Shown here in pieces: positions 11,516-21,440 of a DNA stretch of 64,000 bases. Every line of letters starts with the position of its first letter. Positions within the stretch are counted from its first letter, which is position 1. This DNA comes from Mycobacterium kansasii ATCC 12478 (GTDB lineage Bacteria > Actinomycetota > Actinomycetes > Mycobacteriales > Mycobacteriaceae): assembly GCF_000157895.3 (NCBI RefSeq), contig NC_022663.1, positions 1,550,001 through 1,614,000 of the forward strand, given 5' to 3'. The position numbers and the translations under genes were made by a program. The notes beneath the pieces were generated by a model. It was not told the DNA's origin. It was given only the letters and a program-made list of their open reading frames with translations, and did no database searches.

Positions 11516-11533
11516 ACTGAACATGCGTTCAGT
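11516..11533. promoter_or_regulatory. Inverted-repeat operator at the TetR start codon
   Basis: actgaac-atgc-gttcagt is a perfect 7-bp inverted repeat that overlaps the ATG of the TetR gene. A related half-site (ctgaac, 11497-11502) lies just upstream, and TTGACT (11486-11491) could be the -35. Autoregulation by TetR proteins through such palindromes is usual for the family. Confidence 0.55.
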
Positions 11534-12161
11534 CGACTTGACTGCGGCAGCCCGCATCAGGGATGCGGCGATCGAGCAGTTTGGTCAGCACGGCTTCGGC
11601 GTTGGGCTGCGAACCATCGCCGAAGCCGCGGAGGTGAGCGCCGCCCTGGTCATCCACCACTTCGGCTCCAAGGACGGTCTGCGCAAGGCCTGCGACGACT
11701 ACGTGGCCGAAGAGATCCGCAGCGAAAAGTCGACGGCGATGCAGTCCAGAGACCCGGCCACCTGGCTGGGCCAGCTCGCCCAAGTCGAGTCCTACGCACC
11801 GCTGATGGCCTACCTGGTGCGCAGCATGCAATCCGGCGGTGAATTGGCAATGACGTTGTGGCAGAAGATGATCGACAATGCCGAAGACTACCTCGAGGAA
11901 GGAGTGCGCGCCGGCACCGTCAAACCCAGCCGCGACCCGCAAGCCAGGGCCAAATACCTGGCCATCACCGGGGGTGGCGGCTTTCTGTTGTACCTGCAAA
12001 TGCATGCAACCCCAACCGATCTGCGTGCGGTACTCCGCGATTACACGCGCGACATGGTGCTTCCGGCGCTGGAGGTCTACACCGACGGCCTGCTGACCGA
12101 TCGCTCCATGTACGAGGCCTTCCTCGCCGAAGAGAAGCAAGGAGAATCCGATGTCCAGTGA
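11523..12161 (+). CDS. TetR-family repressor of the adjacent ABC exporter (Rv1219c)
   Basis: The 212-residue protein has an N-terminal helix-turn-helix (about 8-55: [44 protein letters not shown]) and a C-terminal ligand/dimer domain. It heads an operon with the ABC ATPase (11-bp overlap) and permease, the same arrangement and length as in M. tuberculosis. It probably represses this operon and responds to an exported compound. The inverted repeat at its own start codon is the likely operator. Confidence 0.9.
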   Translation: MRSVDLTAAARIRDAAIEQFGQHGFGVGLRTIAEAAEVSAALVIHHFGSKDGLRKACDDYVAEEIRSEKSTAMQSRDPATWLGQLAQVESYAPLMAYLVRSMQSGGELAMTLWQKMIDNAEDYLEEGVRAGTVKPSRDPQARAKYLAITGGGGFLLYLQMHATPTDLRAVLRDYTRDMVLPALEVYTDGLLTDRSMYEAFLAEEKQGESDVQ

Positions 12162-13089
12162 CAACGCCTCGGCCCTCATCGATATTCGAGGGCTGATCAA
12201 GAACTTCGGGGTGGTGCGTGCGCTCGACGGCCTTGATCTCACGGTGCACGAAGGCGAGGTGCACGGCTTTCTCGGACCCAACGGCGCCGGGAAGTCGACG
12301 ACCATCCGGATATTGCTGGGCCTGGCCAAGGCTGACGGCGGCAGTGCGCGGCTGCTGGGTCGCGACCCGTGGGCGGAAGCGGTTCAGCTGCACCGCCAAA
12401 TTGCATACGTCCCAGGCGATGTCACGTTGTGGCCGACGTTGACCGGTGGCGAGACGATCGATCTGCTGGCTCGGATGCGAGGCGGGGTCGACGAGAAGCT
12501 TCGTGCGGACTTGATCGAGCGCTTCGAGTTCGACCCGCGCAAGAAGGTGCGCACCTACTCGAAAGGCAACCGCCAGAAGGTGTCCCTGATTTCGGCATTT
12601 TCGTCACGGGCCAGGCTGCTGCTGCTGGACGAGCCCTCCAGCGGGTTGGACCCGTTGATGGAGAACGTCTTTCAGCAATGCGTCAAGGAAGCACGCAGCC
12701 GTGGGGTCACCATCCTGCTCTCCAGCCATATTCTGGCCGAAACGGAAGCCCTGTGCGAGCGGGTCACCATCATTCAGGCCGGCAAGACCGTAGAGAGCGG
12801 CTCATTGGAATCCATGCGCCACCTCAGCCGAACCTCGATCAAAGCCGAAATGATCGGCGACCCGGGCGATCTCACCAGGATCAAGGGCGTCGAGGACGTC
12901 ACGGTCGAGGGCACCACTGTGCGGGCCCAGGTCGACAGCGAAAGCCTGGGTGAACTGGTCCGGGTGCTCGGTGACGCCGGGGTGCGCAGTCTGGTCAGCC
13001 AGCCACCTTCGCTCGAGGAACTTTTCCTGCGCCACTACAGCGTCGGCTCGCGAGTCGCCGAACACACCCGGGAGGTACCGGCGACATGA
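12151..13089 (+). CDS. ABC transporter ATP-binding protein (Rv1218c)
   Basis: The 312-residue nucleotide-binding subunit has Walker [10 protein letters not shown], a signature that deviates from LSGGQ (YSKGNRQKV), Walker [14 protein letters not shown] and the H-loop ILLSSHI. A C-terminal extension (about 220-312) is typical of drug-type exporters. It should power efflux together with the permease encoded immediately downstream (4-bp overlap). The M. tuberculosis counterpart has been linked to multidrug efflux. Confidence 0.92.
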   Translation: MSSDNASALIDIRGLIKNFGVVRALDGLDLTVHEGEVHGFLGPNGAGKSTTIRILLGLAKADGGSARLLGRDPWAEAVQLHRQIAYVPGDVTLWPTLTGGETIDLLARMRGGVDEKLRADLIERFEFDPRKKVRTYSKGNRQKVSLISAFSSRARLLLLDEPSSGLDPLMENVFQQCVKEARSRGVTILLSSHILAETEALCERVTIIQAGKTVESGSLESMRHLSRTSIKAEMIGDPGDLTRIKGVEDVTVEGTTVRAQVDSESLGELVRVLGDAGVRSLVSQPPSLEELFLRHYSVGSRVAEHTREVPAT

Positions 13090-14732
13090 GCACCGCAACG
13101 CTGAATCGCCCGCGCCCCGAACCACAATCTGCACCGCCACGCGGCTCGGCTTTCACCGGCACCCTCGGACTGCTGCGGCTTTACCTGCGTCGCGATCGCG
13201 TGGTGTTGCCGCTATGGGTGTTGCTGCTCTCGGTGCCGCTGGCCACGGTGTACGTCAGCAGCATCGAGAAGGTCTACCCCGCCCAGCAAGATCGTGCCGG
13301 GTTCGCGGCCTCGATCGCCGCCAGCCCGGCCCAGCGAGCGCTCTATGGTCAGGTCTACAACGACAGTCTCGGCGCCGTCGGCCTCTGGAAAGCCGGAATG
13401 TTTCACACCCTCATCGCGGTGGCGGTCATCCTCACCGTGATCCGCCACACCCGGGCCGACGAGGAGACCGGCCGTGCCGAGCTGATCGAGTCCACCTCCG
13501 TCGGCCGCTACGCGAGCCTCAGTGCGGCACTGCTGTTGTCGTTCTCGGCATCGATCGCTACCGGTGCTATCGGTGCGGCGGGGCTGCTGACCACCAAGGT
13601 GGCGCCGGCCGGGTCGCTGGCCTTCGGCGCGGCCCTGGCCGGGTCGGGACTGGTGTTCACCGCCGTGGCCGCCGCCGCCGCGCAGCTATCGCCCAGCGCC
13701 CGAGTGACCCGGGGTGTCGCGTTCGCCGTGCTCGGCACGGTGTTCGCGCTTCGGGCCGTCGGTGACGCCGGATCGGGCGCGCTGTCCTGGCTTTCGCCGC
13801 TGGGGTGGTCACTTCAGGTCAGGCCCTATGCGGGGGATCGCTGGTGGGTGTTGCTACTGCATCTGGCGACGGCCGCCGCGCTGACCGTGGTGGCCTATCG
13901 GCTGCTTGCCGCCCGCGACGTCGGCGCCGGGCTCATCGCCGAACGCGGCGGCCCCGCCACCGCCGCACCCTGGCTGAGCAACGTCTTCGGGCTGGCGTGG
14001 CGGCTTGACCGCGGCGCGGTGCTGGTCTGGACCGTGGGGCTGGTGCTTTACGGCCTGTTGATCGGCAGCGTGGTGCACGGCATCGGGCAGGAGTTGGGCA
14101 GTGGCACCGCGGTACGCGACATCGTCGCGCGGTTGGGCGGCACCAGCGTACTGGAGCAAGCCTTTGTCGCGGTGGGCTTCACCATGCTGGGCATGATCTC
14201 CGCCGCGTTCGCCGTGTCGGTGTCGCTACGCCTGCACCAGGAGGAACTCGCACAGCGCGCCGAGACCGTGCTCGCCGGATCGGTGTCGCGAATTCGTTTA
14301 CTGTCAAGCCATTTGGTGATCGCGCTGGCCGCGCCCGCGGCGGCGATACTGCTCTGCGGCGTGGCGGCCGGCCTTACCTACGGCGCCGCAGCCGGGGACC
14401 TCGGCGGCAAGCTGACCACGGCTGTCGCCACCGCAGCGGTCCAGCTGCCGGGTGTCTGGCTGCTGTCCGCGGTGACCATCGCATTGTTCGGTGTGACACC
14501 GCGGTTCACTCCGGTAGCGTGGGGCGTGCTGGTCGGCTTCGTCGCGTTGTACCTGCTTGGTTCGTTGTCGGGGTTTCCGCAGTGGCTACTGAACTTGGAA
14601 CCTTTCGCACACACTCCACGAGTTGGCGGCAGTGACTTCACCGCCGAGCCGCTGCTGTGGCTGCTGGCTATAGATGCGGGATTGATTACTTTGGGCGCCA
14701 TGGCCTTTCAACGGCGTGACATGCGGAATTAG
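13086..14732 (+). CDS. ABC transporter permease (Rv1217c)
   Basis: The 548-residue integral membrane protein has about twelve hydrophobic segments in two halves (for example [19 protein letters not shown] near the start and [18 protein letters not shown] near the end). It overlaps the ATPase gene by 4 bp. Together with the ATPase it forms the membrane channel of an exporter; being one long chain, it may act as the complete permease. The length matches the M. tuberculosis homologue. Confidence 0.9.
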   Translation: MSTATLNRPRPEPQSAPPRGSAFTGTLGLLRLYLRRDRVVLPLWVLLLSVPLATVYVSSIEKVYPAQQDRAGFAASIAASPAQRALYGQVYNDSLGAVGLWKAGMFHTLIAVAVILTVIRHTRADEETGRAELIESTSVGRYASLSAALLLSFSASIATGAIGAAGLLTTKVAPAGSLAFGAALAGSGLVFTAVAAAAAQLSPSARVTRGVAFAVLGTVFALRAVGDAGSGALSWLSPLGWSLQVRPYAGDRWWVLLLHLATAAALTVVAYRLLAARDVGAGLIAERGGPATAAPWLSNVFGLAWRLDRGAVLVWTVGLVLYGLLIGSVVHGIGQELGSGTAVRDIVARLGGTSVLEQAFVAVGFTMLGMISAAFAVSVSLRLHQEELAQRAETVLAGSVSRIRLLSSHLVIALAAPAAAILLCGVAAGLTYGAAAGDLGGKLTTAVATAAVQLPGVWLLSAVTIALFGVTPRFTPVAWGVLVGFVALYLLGSLSGFPQWLLNLEPFAHTPRVGGSDFTAEPLLWLLAIDAGLITLGAMAFQRRDMRN

Positions 14733-14752
14733 CCGGGAGCATCGGGAGGGAA

Positions 14753-15427
14753 ATGAAAACTGGTCTGCGGGCCGTTATCTCGGGTCTGGCCGGTCTGGTC
14801 GTATTTGGATTCGTGCTGTTTTACCCTGCGGGCACGTTCAACTATTGGCAGGCATGGGTTTTCATCGCTGTATTCATGGTTGCAACGATCGTGCCCAGCA
14901 TCTACCTGGCCCGGACAAACCCGGCCGCACTGCAGCGGCGCATGCACGCCGGACCGCGCGCGGAAACCAGAACGGCCCAAAAATTCATCATCATGGGCGC
15001 GTTCGTCGCCGTCTTCGCCATCATGGTGCTCAGCGTGCTCGACCATCGATTCGGTTGGTCGGCAGTGCCGGTGGTGGTATGCGTGGTCGGCGACCTACTC
15101 GTCGCGACCGGGCTCGGAATCGCCATGCTGGTGATCGTCCAGAACAGTTATGCCGCCGCGACGGTGACGGTGGAGGCGGGCCAGAGGGTAGTGTCCAGCG
15201 GTTTCTACCGGTTCGTTCGGCACCCGATGTACGTCGGCAACGTGATCTTGATGATGGGCATGCCGCTTGCACTCGGCTCCTATTGGGGCCTGCTGGGTGT
15301 CATCCCGGGGACGCTCGTCCTCGTTTTCCGCATCCTGGACGAGGAGAAGGCACTCGCCGTGGAACTGGATGGATATCGCGATTACATGAAGCGAGTGCGC
15401 TACCGGTTACTGCCCCACGTCTGGTAG
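14753..15427 (+). CDS. Isoprenylcysteine carboxyl methyltransferase-like membrane protein (Rv1216c)
   Basis: The 224-residue protein has about five membrane helices and the ICMT/PEMT-type C-terminal signature: VSSGFYRFVRHPMYVGNVILMMG followed by ILDEEKALAVELDGYRDYMKRVRYRLLP. This fold binds SAM and methylates membrane-embedded substrates; the bacterial substrates are mostly unknown. It begins 20 bp after the permease and may be part of the exporter operon. Confidence 0.85.
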   Translation: MKTGLRAVISGLAGLVVFGFVLFYPAGTFNYWQAWVFIAVFMVATIVPSIYLARTNPAALQRRMHAGPRAETRTAQKFIIMGAFVAVFAIMVLSVLDHRFGWSAVPVVVCVVGDLLVATGLGIAMLVIVQNSYAAATVTVEAGQRVVSSGFYRFVRHPMYVGNVILMMGMPLALGSYWGLLGVIPGTLVLVFRILDEEKALAVELDGYRDYMKRVRYRLLPHVW

Positions 15428-15489
15428 CAAGTCGGATCGGAGTGGCGAAATTCGGTTGCCGCCAAGCCGGCACGTTCTAAGGTAACGGC

Positions 15490-17169
15490 GTGGCCAGAGA
15501 TCCGGCACCCGCCCTGGACCGGCCGTGGCGACGGCCGGGCGCTCTTCGGTACGCACTCAGCCGGATTTGCGGAATCGTCAAACCCCCGGTCACGGTTACC
15601 GATCCCCCGGCCGACGTCCTCGTCGAGCGTGACGTCGACGTCATTACCCGCGACGGGACCGTATTGCGGGTCAACGTTTTCCGGCGATCCGGCGGGGCCG
15701 CCCAACCGGTCATCATCAGCATCCATCCGTACGGCAAGGACGATCTGCCGACCAGGCGGCGCAAGCGCTGGACCGTCCCCCGGCTATACCGGGCGCTGCG
15801 CCAACCCAAGCCGGTGAAATTCTCCGCCCTGACCGGTTGGGAGGCGCCGGACCCCGTCTGGTGGACCGCACACGGGTTCACCGTGGTCAATGCCGACTCG
15901 CGCGGCTGCGGTCGCTCTAACGGCACGGGGAGGCTGCTCTCGGCCCAAGAAGCCGAAGACACCTACGACCTGGTGCAGTGGGCGGCCCACCAGCCCTGGA
16001 GTGACGGCCGGGTGGTCATGCTCGGAGTGTCCTACCTGGCCATCAGCCAGTACGCCGTCGCCGCCCTGCAGCCACCGGCACTGCGGGCCATCTGCCCGTG
16101 GGAGGGCTTCACCGATGCCTACCGTGACCTGGCGTTTCCCGGCGGAATTCGCGAGATCGGCTTCACCCGGTTTTGGTCACGCAACGTGCGTCGTACCCGG
16201 CAGGCCTACGACCTGGAGCAGATGCAGGCCGACCATCCGTTGCGCGACGAGCAATGGCGCGCAATCGTTCCCGATCTATCTGCGATCACGGTGCCGATGT
16301 TGGTCTGCGGCAGCTTCTCCGACAACAACCTGCACAGTCGCGGCTCGATCCGGGCGTTCACCGATGGCGGCTCCCGGCACGCCCGGCTCTATACGCATCG
16401 CGGTGGCAAGTGGGAGACGTTCTACTCCGAGTCCGCGTTGGCCGAGCAGCTCGAGTTCTTCCGCGACGTGCTCGACGGCGCACCCACGTCGCGCAGCGTT
16501 CGCCTCGAGGTTCGCGAGGATCGCGACACAATCGCCGCGGTGCGCGAGGAGGCCGAATGGCCCCTCGCCCGCACCCGCTGGCGGCCAATGTATCTCGCCG
16601 CTGCCGGAATGCTGACGGCCGAGAGACCGCCGAGAGCCGGCAGCGTCACATTCGAAACACATTCTCGCGCAGCATCTTTCAACTGGACAGTGCCATACGA
16701 CATCGAACTGACCGGACCCATGGCGGCCCGGCTCTGGGTGCAGCTGGACGGCGGCCAAGACGTGAACCTGTTCGTCGGCGTGGAGAAGTGGCGCGACGGG
16801 CGGTTCGTCGGATTCGAAGGGTCCTACGGCTGGGGCCGCGACCGGGTCACCACCGGCTGGCAACGGGTCGCGCTGCGCGATCTGGACCCTGAAGCCTCCC
16901 GGCCCTGGCAGCCGGTCCCGGCGTGCGTCCGGGCGCAGCCGGCTACCCCGGGCGATGTGGTCGCCGTTGACATCGCCCTCGGTCCGTCGGCGACGTTGTT
17001 TCGCGCCGGAGAGCAACTGCGCCTGGTAATCGCCGGCCGATGGCTATCCCCGCGCAACCCGCTCACGGGTCAATTCCCGGCCGCCTATCCTGACCCGCCG
17101 CGCAGTCGAATCACGCTGCGCTGGGGCCCCCGCTACGACGCCCACCTGCTGGTCCCAGAAATCCCCTGA
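15490..17169 (+). CDS. CocE/NonD-family hydrolase (Rv1215c)
   Basis: The 559-residue protein has an alpha/beta-hydrolase domain (about 35-320) with the nucleophile-elbow region GVSYLAISQYA (catalytic Ser in GVSYL) and the acid/base region near GSFSDNNLHSRG. A C-terminal jelly-roll domain (about 350-555) is typical of X-Pro dipeptidyl-peptidase/cocaine-esterase proteins. It is probably a cytosolic serine esterase or amidase of unknown substrate. It starts at GTG 15490, 60 bp after the ICMT-like gene, and converges with glgC. Confidence 0.85.
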   Translation: MARDPAPALDRPWRRPGALRYALSRICGIVKPPVTVTDPPADVLVERDVDVITRDGTVLRVNVFRRSGGAAQPVIISIHPYGKDDLPTRRRKRWTVPRLYRALRQPKPVKFSALTGWEAPDPVWWTAHGFTVVNADSRGCGRSNGTGRLLSAQEAEDTYDLVQWAAHQPWSDGRVVMLGVSYLAISQYAVAALQPPALRAICPWEGFTDAYRDLAFPGGIREIGFTRFWSRNVRRTRQAYDLEQMQADHPLRDEQWRAIVPDLSAITVPMLVCGSFSDNNLHSRGSIRAFTDGGSRHARLYTHRGGKWETFYSESALAEQLEFFRDVLDGAPTSRSVRLEVREDRDTIAAVREEAEWPLARTRWRPMYLAAAGMLTAERPPRAGSVTFETHSRAASFNWTVPYDIELTGPMAARLWVQLDGGQDVNLFVGVEKWRDGRFVGFEGSYGWGRDRVTTGWQRVALRDLDPEASRPWQPVPACVRAQPATPGDVVAVDIALGPSATLFRAGEQLRLVIAGRWLSPRNPLTGQFPAAYPDPPRSRITLRWGPRYDAHLLVPEIP

Positions 17170-17329
17170 CCCGCTCACGGCCGGACAGTCCAGATCGCGA
17201 CACGTTGCTGGCCCGCGCCGCTACCAAACCCGGTGTAAACCGTGCCGGGTGTAATGAATGCGGCTAGCCGAGCGTGATCGGACGCTGATCGGCAGCATCT
17301 GACCACTCACCGGTGTCGTTCGATACGCT

Positions 17330-18544
17330 TCAGATCCAGACGCCCTTGCCCACCGCGACCACGCCGCCGGCGCTGACCGCGAACCTTTCCCGGTCTCGGT
17401 CCAGGTCCACTCCCACCATCTCGCCAGGCCCCACAACGACGTTCTTGTCCAGGATCGCGTGGCGTACCACCGCGCCCCGGCCGACCCGGGTGCCGGGCAT
17501 GATCACACTGCCCTCCACAATGGCGCCGTCGTCGACAACGACATTCGACGACAACACCGAGTTGCGCACCGACGCCGCCGAAATGATGCTGCCGGCACCG
17601 ACCACCGACTCCTGCGCCGAACCTCCATTGACAAATTTCGCCGGCGCCAGGTTCTCCGACTCACCCCGGATGGGCCAGCGCCGGTTGTACAGGTTGAACA
17701 CCGGGTGCACCGACACCAGATCCATATGGGCGTCGTAGAACGCATCCAGCGTCCCGACGTCACGCCAGTAAGCCCGGTCGCGGTCGGTGGCACCCGGTAC
17801 GTCGTTGTCGGAAAAGTCGTATACCGCCGCCATCCCGTCCTCCACCAGCCGCGGGATGATGTCCCCGCCCATGTCGTGATCCGAGTGATCGTCATCGGCG
17901 TCGGCGCGAATTGCGTCGATCAGCACCTTGGTGGTGAACACGTAGTTGCCCATCGAGACGAACGTGCTGGTGGGGTCATCGGGGGTGGCGGGGGGGTCCA
18001 GCGGCTTCTCGAGGAAGCTGCGGATGCATCCGGAGTCGTCGGCGTCAATGCATCCGAACGCGCTGGCACCGGCACGCGGGACCCGGATACCGGCCACCGT
18101 AGCGCCGGCACCGCTGTCGATGTGGAACCGGACCATCTGTTCCGGGTCCATCCGGTATACGTGATCGGCCCCGAAAACCACCAGGTAGTCGGGATCTTCG
18201 TCGTAGATGAGATTGAGTGACTGATAGATCGCGTCGGCCGAGCCGGTGTACCAGCGCGGACCCAGACGCTGCTGCGCCGGCACCGGAGTGATGTACTCAC
18301 CGGCCAAACCCGACAACCGCCAATTCTGCGAAATGTGACGGTCCAGCGAATGTGACTTGTATTGGGTGAGAACGCAGATCCTGAGGTATCGGGCATTGAC
18401 GAGATTGGAAAGCACGAAATCGATCAACCGGTAGGCGCCCCCGAAGGGAACCGCGGGTTTGGCCCGGTCCGCCGTCAACGGGTAAAGCCGTTTGCCCTCA
18501 CCGCCGGCCAAAACGACGCCCAGCACGTGTGGCGCTTCCCTCAT
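17330..18544 (-). CDS. glgC: Glucose-1-phosphate adenylyltransferase-type enzyme
   Basis: The 404-residue protein has an N-terminal nucleotidyltransferase domain ([26 protein letters not shown], catalytic Asp in [12 protein letters not shown]) and a C-terminal left-handed beta-helix of hexapeptide repeats (about 300-390). It makes ADP-glucose from ATP and glucose-1-phosphate for glycogen, capsular glucan and, in mycobacteria, maltose-1-phosphate synthesis. The length matches the M. tuberculosis protein. It is transcribed divergently from glgA across a spacer with a 57-bp tandem repeat. Confidence 0.95.
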   Translation of the reverse strand: MREAPHVLGVVLAGGEGKRLYPLTADRAKPAVPFGGAYRLIDFVLSNLVNARYLRICVLTQYKSHSLDRHISQNWRLSGLAGEYITPVPAQQRLGPRWYTGSADAIYQSLNLIYDEDPDYLVVFGADHVYRMDPEQMVRFHIDSGAGATVAGIRVPRAGASAFGCIDADDSGCIRSFLEKPLDPPATPDDPTSTFVSMGNYVFTTKVLIDAIRADADDDHSDHDMGGDIIPRLVEDGMAAVYDFSDNDVPGATDRDRAYWRDVGTLDAFYDAHMDLVSVHPVFNLYNRRWPIRGESENLAPAKFVNGGSAQESVVGAGSIISAASVRNSVLSSNVVVDDGAIVEGSVIMPGTRVGRGAVVRHAILDKNVVVGPGEMVGVDLDRDRERFAVSAGGVVAVGKGVWI

Positions 18545-18640
18545 GGCCTCAAACCTATCGGCACCCGCGACCCGCTGCCAGGGGCATCCCGACTAGGCGC
18601 CGTTGTGACGGGCTGGTGGCCAAGGTAATTGGCCGGTCCG

Positions 18641-18798
18641 TCCGGCTCCTCAACTGCCCGCAATGCGGGCCGTCTCGTCGCCGACACCACCCACACGTCC
18701 GGCTCCTCAACTGCCCGCAATGCGGGCCGTCTCGTCGCCGACACCACCCACACGTCCGGCTCCTCAACTGCCCGCAATGCGGGCCGTCTCGTCGCCGA
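18641..18798. repeat. 57-bp tandem repeat (2.8 copies) in the glgC-glgA spacer
   Basis: Two complete 57-bp copies (18641-18697, 18698-18754) and a 44-bp third copy (18755-18798) are head to tail and identical over their shared length. Each carries the hairpin gcccgc-aat-gcgggc. The array fills most of the divergent promoter region and ends 15 bp before the glgA ATG. It is MIRU/VNTR-like in design, and copy number could vary between strains. Confidence 0.9.
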
Positions 18799-18813
18799 AC
18801 TACGGTGCTGCGT

Positions 18814-19977
18814 ATGCGGGTAGCGATGATGACTCGGGAATACCCACCGGAGGTCTACGGCGGAGCCGGGGTACATGTCACCGAACTGGTATCCCATCTG
18901 CGGCGTTTGTGTGCGGTTGACGTGCATTGCATGGGCGCGCCTCGGCCGGGAGCCATCACTCATCAGCCCGACCCGCGGCTGCGCAACGCCAACCCGTCCC
19001 TGTCCACCCTGTCCGCGGACCTGGTGATGGCCAACGCCGCGAGCGGGGTCACCGTGGTGCATTCACACACCTGGTACACGGGCCTGGCGGGCCATCTGGC
19101 CGCGCTGCTCTACGACATCCCGCATGTGTTGACCGCGCACTCGCTCGAGCCGATGCGGCCGTGGAAAGCCGAGCAGCTGGGCGGCGGCTACCAGGTCTCG
19201 TCCTGGGTGGAGAACACCGCCGTGCTGGCCGCCGACGCCGTCATCGCCGTCAGCGCGGGCATGCGCGACGACCTGCTGCGCATCTATCCGACGCTGGACC
19301 CGGATGTGGTGCATGTGATCCGCAACGGGATCGACACCGACGTGTGGTATCCGGCCGGCCCCGTGCGAACCGGGTCGGTCCTGACCGAGCTCGGAGTCGA
19401 TCCAAGCCGGCCGATCGTGGTGTTCGTCGGCCGAATCACCCGGCAAAAAGGAGTTCCCCATTTGCTGGCGGCCGCACACCAGTTCAGCCCGGATATTCAG
19501 GTGGTGCTGTGCGCTGGCGCTCCAGATACTCCCGAGATAGCCGACGAGGTGAGGTCCGCGGTGTCCCAACTGGCCCGCACCCGCACCGGCGTGTTCTGGG
19601 TCCGCGACATCCTTCCGACCGGGAAGCTACGTGAAATACTTTCTGCTGCAATGGTTTTCATATGCGCATCGGTATACGAGCCATTAGGGATCGTCAACCT
19701 GGAGGCAATGGCCTGCGCGACCGCGGTGGTGGCCTCCGACGTTGGCGGGGTACCCGAGGTGGTCGCCGACGGGGTCACCGGATCCCTGGTGCATTACGAT
19801 CCAGCCGACCCGGCCGGTTACGAGGCCAGGTTAGCCGAGGCGGTCAATGCGCTCGTCGCCGATCCTGCCACCGCCGAGCGCTACGGCCAGGCGGGACGTC
19901 AGCGCTGCATCGAGGAATTCTCCTGGGCACAGGTCGCCGGGCAGACGCTCGACGTCTATCGGAAGGTGTGCCGGTGA
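18814..19977 (+). CDS. glgA: GT4-type glycosyltransferase GlgA/GlgM
   Basis: The 387-residue GT-B enzyme has the N-terminal motif REYPPEVYGGAGVHV, the donor-site loop VFVGRITRQKGVPHLL and the C-terminal E-x7-E motif in YEPLGIVNLEAM. In M. tuberculosis the enzyme was named glycogen synthase and later shown to make maltose-1-phosphate from ADP-glucose. The ATG at 18814 is chosen because upstream in-frame sequence is only the translated tandem repeat, and it gives the expected length. It pairs functionally with the divergent glgC. Confidence 0.93.
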   Translation: MRVAMMTREYPPEVYGGAGVHVTELVSHLRRLCAVDVHCMGAPRPGAITHQPDPRLRNANPSLSTLSADLVMANAASGVTVVHSHTWYTGLAGHLAALLYDIPHVLTAHSLEPMRPWKAEQLGGGYQVSSWVENTAVLAADAVIAVSAGMRDDLLRIYPTLDPDVVHVIRNGIDTDVWYPAGPVRTGSVLTELGVDPSRPIVVFVGRITRQKGVPHLLAAAHQFSPDIQVVLCAGAPDTPEIADEVRSAVSQLARTRTGVFWVRDILPTGKLREILSAAMVFICASVYEPLGIVNLEAMACATAVVASDVGGVPEVVADGVTGSLVHYDPADPAGYEARLAEAVNALVADPATAERYGQAGRQRCIEEFSWAQVAGQTLDVYRKVCR

Positions 19978-20000
19978 CACACCACTCGCCCGGTGCTGAT

Positions 20001-20168
20001 TCAGCTGGTAACGCTCTTCAGTTCGTCACCGAGGGCCGCGGCCTCGTCGGGCGTCAGCTCCACGACGAGACGGCCGCCGCCCTCGAGTGGTACCCGCATC
20101 ACGATGCCGCGCCCCTCTTTGGTTGCTTCCAGAGGACCGTCGCCGGTCCGGGGCTTCATCGCCGCCAT
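20001..20168 (-). CDS. DUF3117 small protein (Rv1211)
   Basis: The 55-residue protein reads MAAMKPRTGDGPLEATKEGRG and continues with a highly conserved domain rich in VELTPDEAAALGD; this is the actinobacterial DUF3117 family. The ATG at 20168 has an excellent site (GGAGGG) and gives the family's normal length. The function is unknown. It converges on glgA and is read in the same direction as tagA. Confidence 0.85.
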   Translation of the reverse strand: MAAMKPRTGDGPLEATKEGRGIVMRVPLEGGGRLVVELTPDEAAALGDELKSVTS

Positions 20169-20464
20169 CGAGTGCTCCCTCCAGATTCGAGCTGGCCCGC
20201 GCTCGCGGACCTGGTCGGCGCCGAGCATGCCCCGTAAGCGGATTCCCAGCCGTACCCGACATTGAACTGCCAAATCACCCCTCTATTGTTCCCTATTCCG
20301 GTTCACCCGGTGCACAAGACCCGCTTCTGTGGCCGCTCAGGGCTGTCCTAAGCGCATGCTGGCCCCCCGGACGGCATTTTCGGCGCTCGGCTTCACGAGA
20401 TGGATGCAACCCGTCTGATCGAGAAGTTTTGCTGTCCCGATCGCCCCGGCCCAGGGCCGCCCAC

Positions 20465-21040
20465 TTACCGCGGAGGTACCCAGCACGTGCGGATGTGGTC
20501 GTCCACCATCCCGGTGGCCTGCATCAGCGCGTAGGCGGTGGTGGGCCCGACGAAGCGAAACCCACGCCGTTTCAATTCGCGCGCCATCGCCGTGGATTCC
20601 GCAGTGGCTGAAGGGATTTCGGATAAGGTTGCCGGCCGCCGCCGGGGCGGCGGCGCGAACGACCACAGCAGGTCCGACAGGTCCTGCGCTGACCCGAGCT
20701 CGGCAGCAGCCCGCGCGTTCGCGATCGTCGCCTCGATCTTGGCCCGGTTGCGCACAATCCCCGCGTCGGCCAGCAATCGCTGCACATCGGCGTCGGTGTA
20801 GTGGGCGACCGTCTCGATGTCGAAGCCGGAAAACGCGCAGCGAAAGTTCTCCCGTTTGCGCAAGATGGTCAACCACGACAGGCCGCTCTGAAAAGCCTCC
20901 AGGCTCATTCGCTCGAACAACGCCACCCCGCCGCGCAGTGGACGCCCCCACTCCTGGTCGTGGTAGTTGCGGTAGAGCTCGGCATCAGGCCCGGCGCGAA
21001 CCACCGCCCAGCCACAGCGCACCAGGCCGTCGTCGCTCAC
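20465..21040 (-). CDS. tagA: DNA-3-methyladenine glycosylase I
   Basis: The 191-residue protein begins RCGWAVVRAGPDAELYRNYHDQEWGRPL, the TagI family start, and has the HhH-glycosylase region FERMSLEAFQSGLSWLTILRKRENF. The zinc-ligand end normally formed by Cys/His residues is represented by THAY-like and HIRTC motifs (GPTTAYALMQATGMVDDHIRTC). It removes 3-methyladenine from DNA. It overlaps the upstream DivIVA-like gene by 4 bp. Confidence 0.9.
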   Translation of the reverse strand: MSDDGLVRCGWAVVRAGPDAELYRNYHDQEWGRPLRGGVALFERMSLEAFQSGLSWLTILRKRENFRCAFSGFDIETVAHYTDADVQRLLADAGIVRNRAKIEATIANARAAAELGSAQDLSDLLWSFAPPPRRRPATLSEIPSATAESTAMARELKRRGFRFVGPTTAYALMQATGMVDDHIRTCWVPPR

Positions 21041-21402
21041 GTCGGGCTGGGGCGGTCGTGAGCGACGGCGTCGACGTTGCCTGCGTGCGGGCCCTCGGCA
21101 TCGGCTGCACCGGCGGGCGATCCGTGGACGGCCGCCAGCTGGCTTCGCAGCGCATCCAGCTCACGGCCGAGCCGATCCAGCACCCAGTCGACCTCGCTGG
21201 TCTTGTAGCCGCGCAGCACCTGAGTGAACTTGACCGCATCGACGTCGGCCCCGGTGATGCCGGACGCGGGCAGCACCGTCGCCGTCGTCGCCCGCGGCAG
21301 CGGCGGCAACTGCTCGCCGCGCCCGAACAGCAGGCTTGCCGCACCGAACAACACGACGGCCACCAGGACCAGCACCACCAGGTACAGCAATACCAATGCC
21401 AC
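21037..21402 (-). CDS. DivIVA-like membrane protein (Rv1209)
   Basis: The 121-residue protein has one N-terminal membrane helix (about 2-25, LVLLYLVVLVLVAVVLFGAASLLF), a linker, and a short DivIVA-like helical motif (about 55-95: VKFTQVLRGYKTSEVDWVLDRLGRELDALRSQL). Such proteins may place cell-wall factors at membranes; that role is inference. It lies between gpgS and tagA and overlaps tagA by 4 bp. Confidence 0.8.
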   Translation of the reverse strand: MALVLLYLVVLVLVAVVLFGAASLLFGRGEQLPPLPRATTATVLPASGITGADVDAVKFTQVLRGYKTSEVDWVLDRLGRELDALRSQLAAVHGSPAGAADAEGPHAGNVDAVAHDRPSPT

Positions 21403-21440
21403 GCCGACGATCTTGCCCTAAGGGACCGACATCCCGGCGA

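Noticed and set aside
18529..18813. N-terminal extension of GlgA with three NCPQCGPSRRR repeats (zinc-ribbon-like)
   Set aside because: It is the translation of the 57-bp intergenic repeat; the ATG at 18814 gives the normal 387-residue enzyme.
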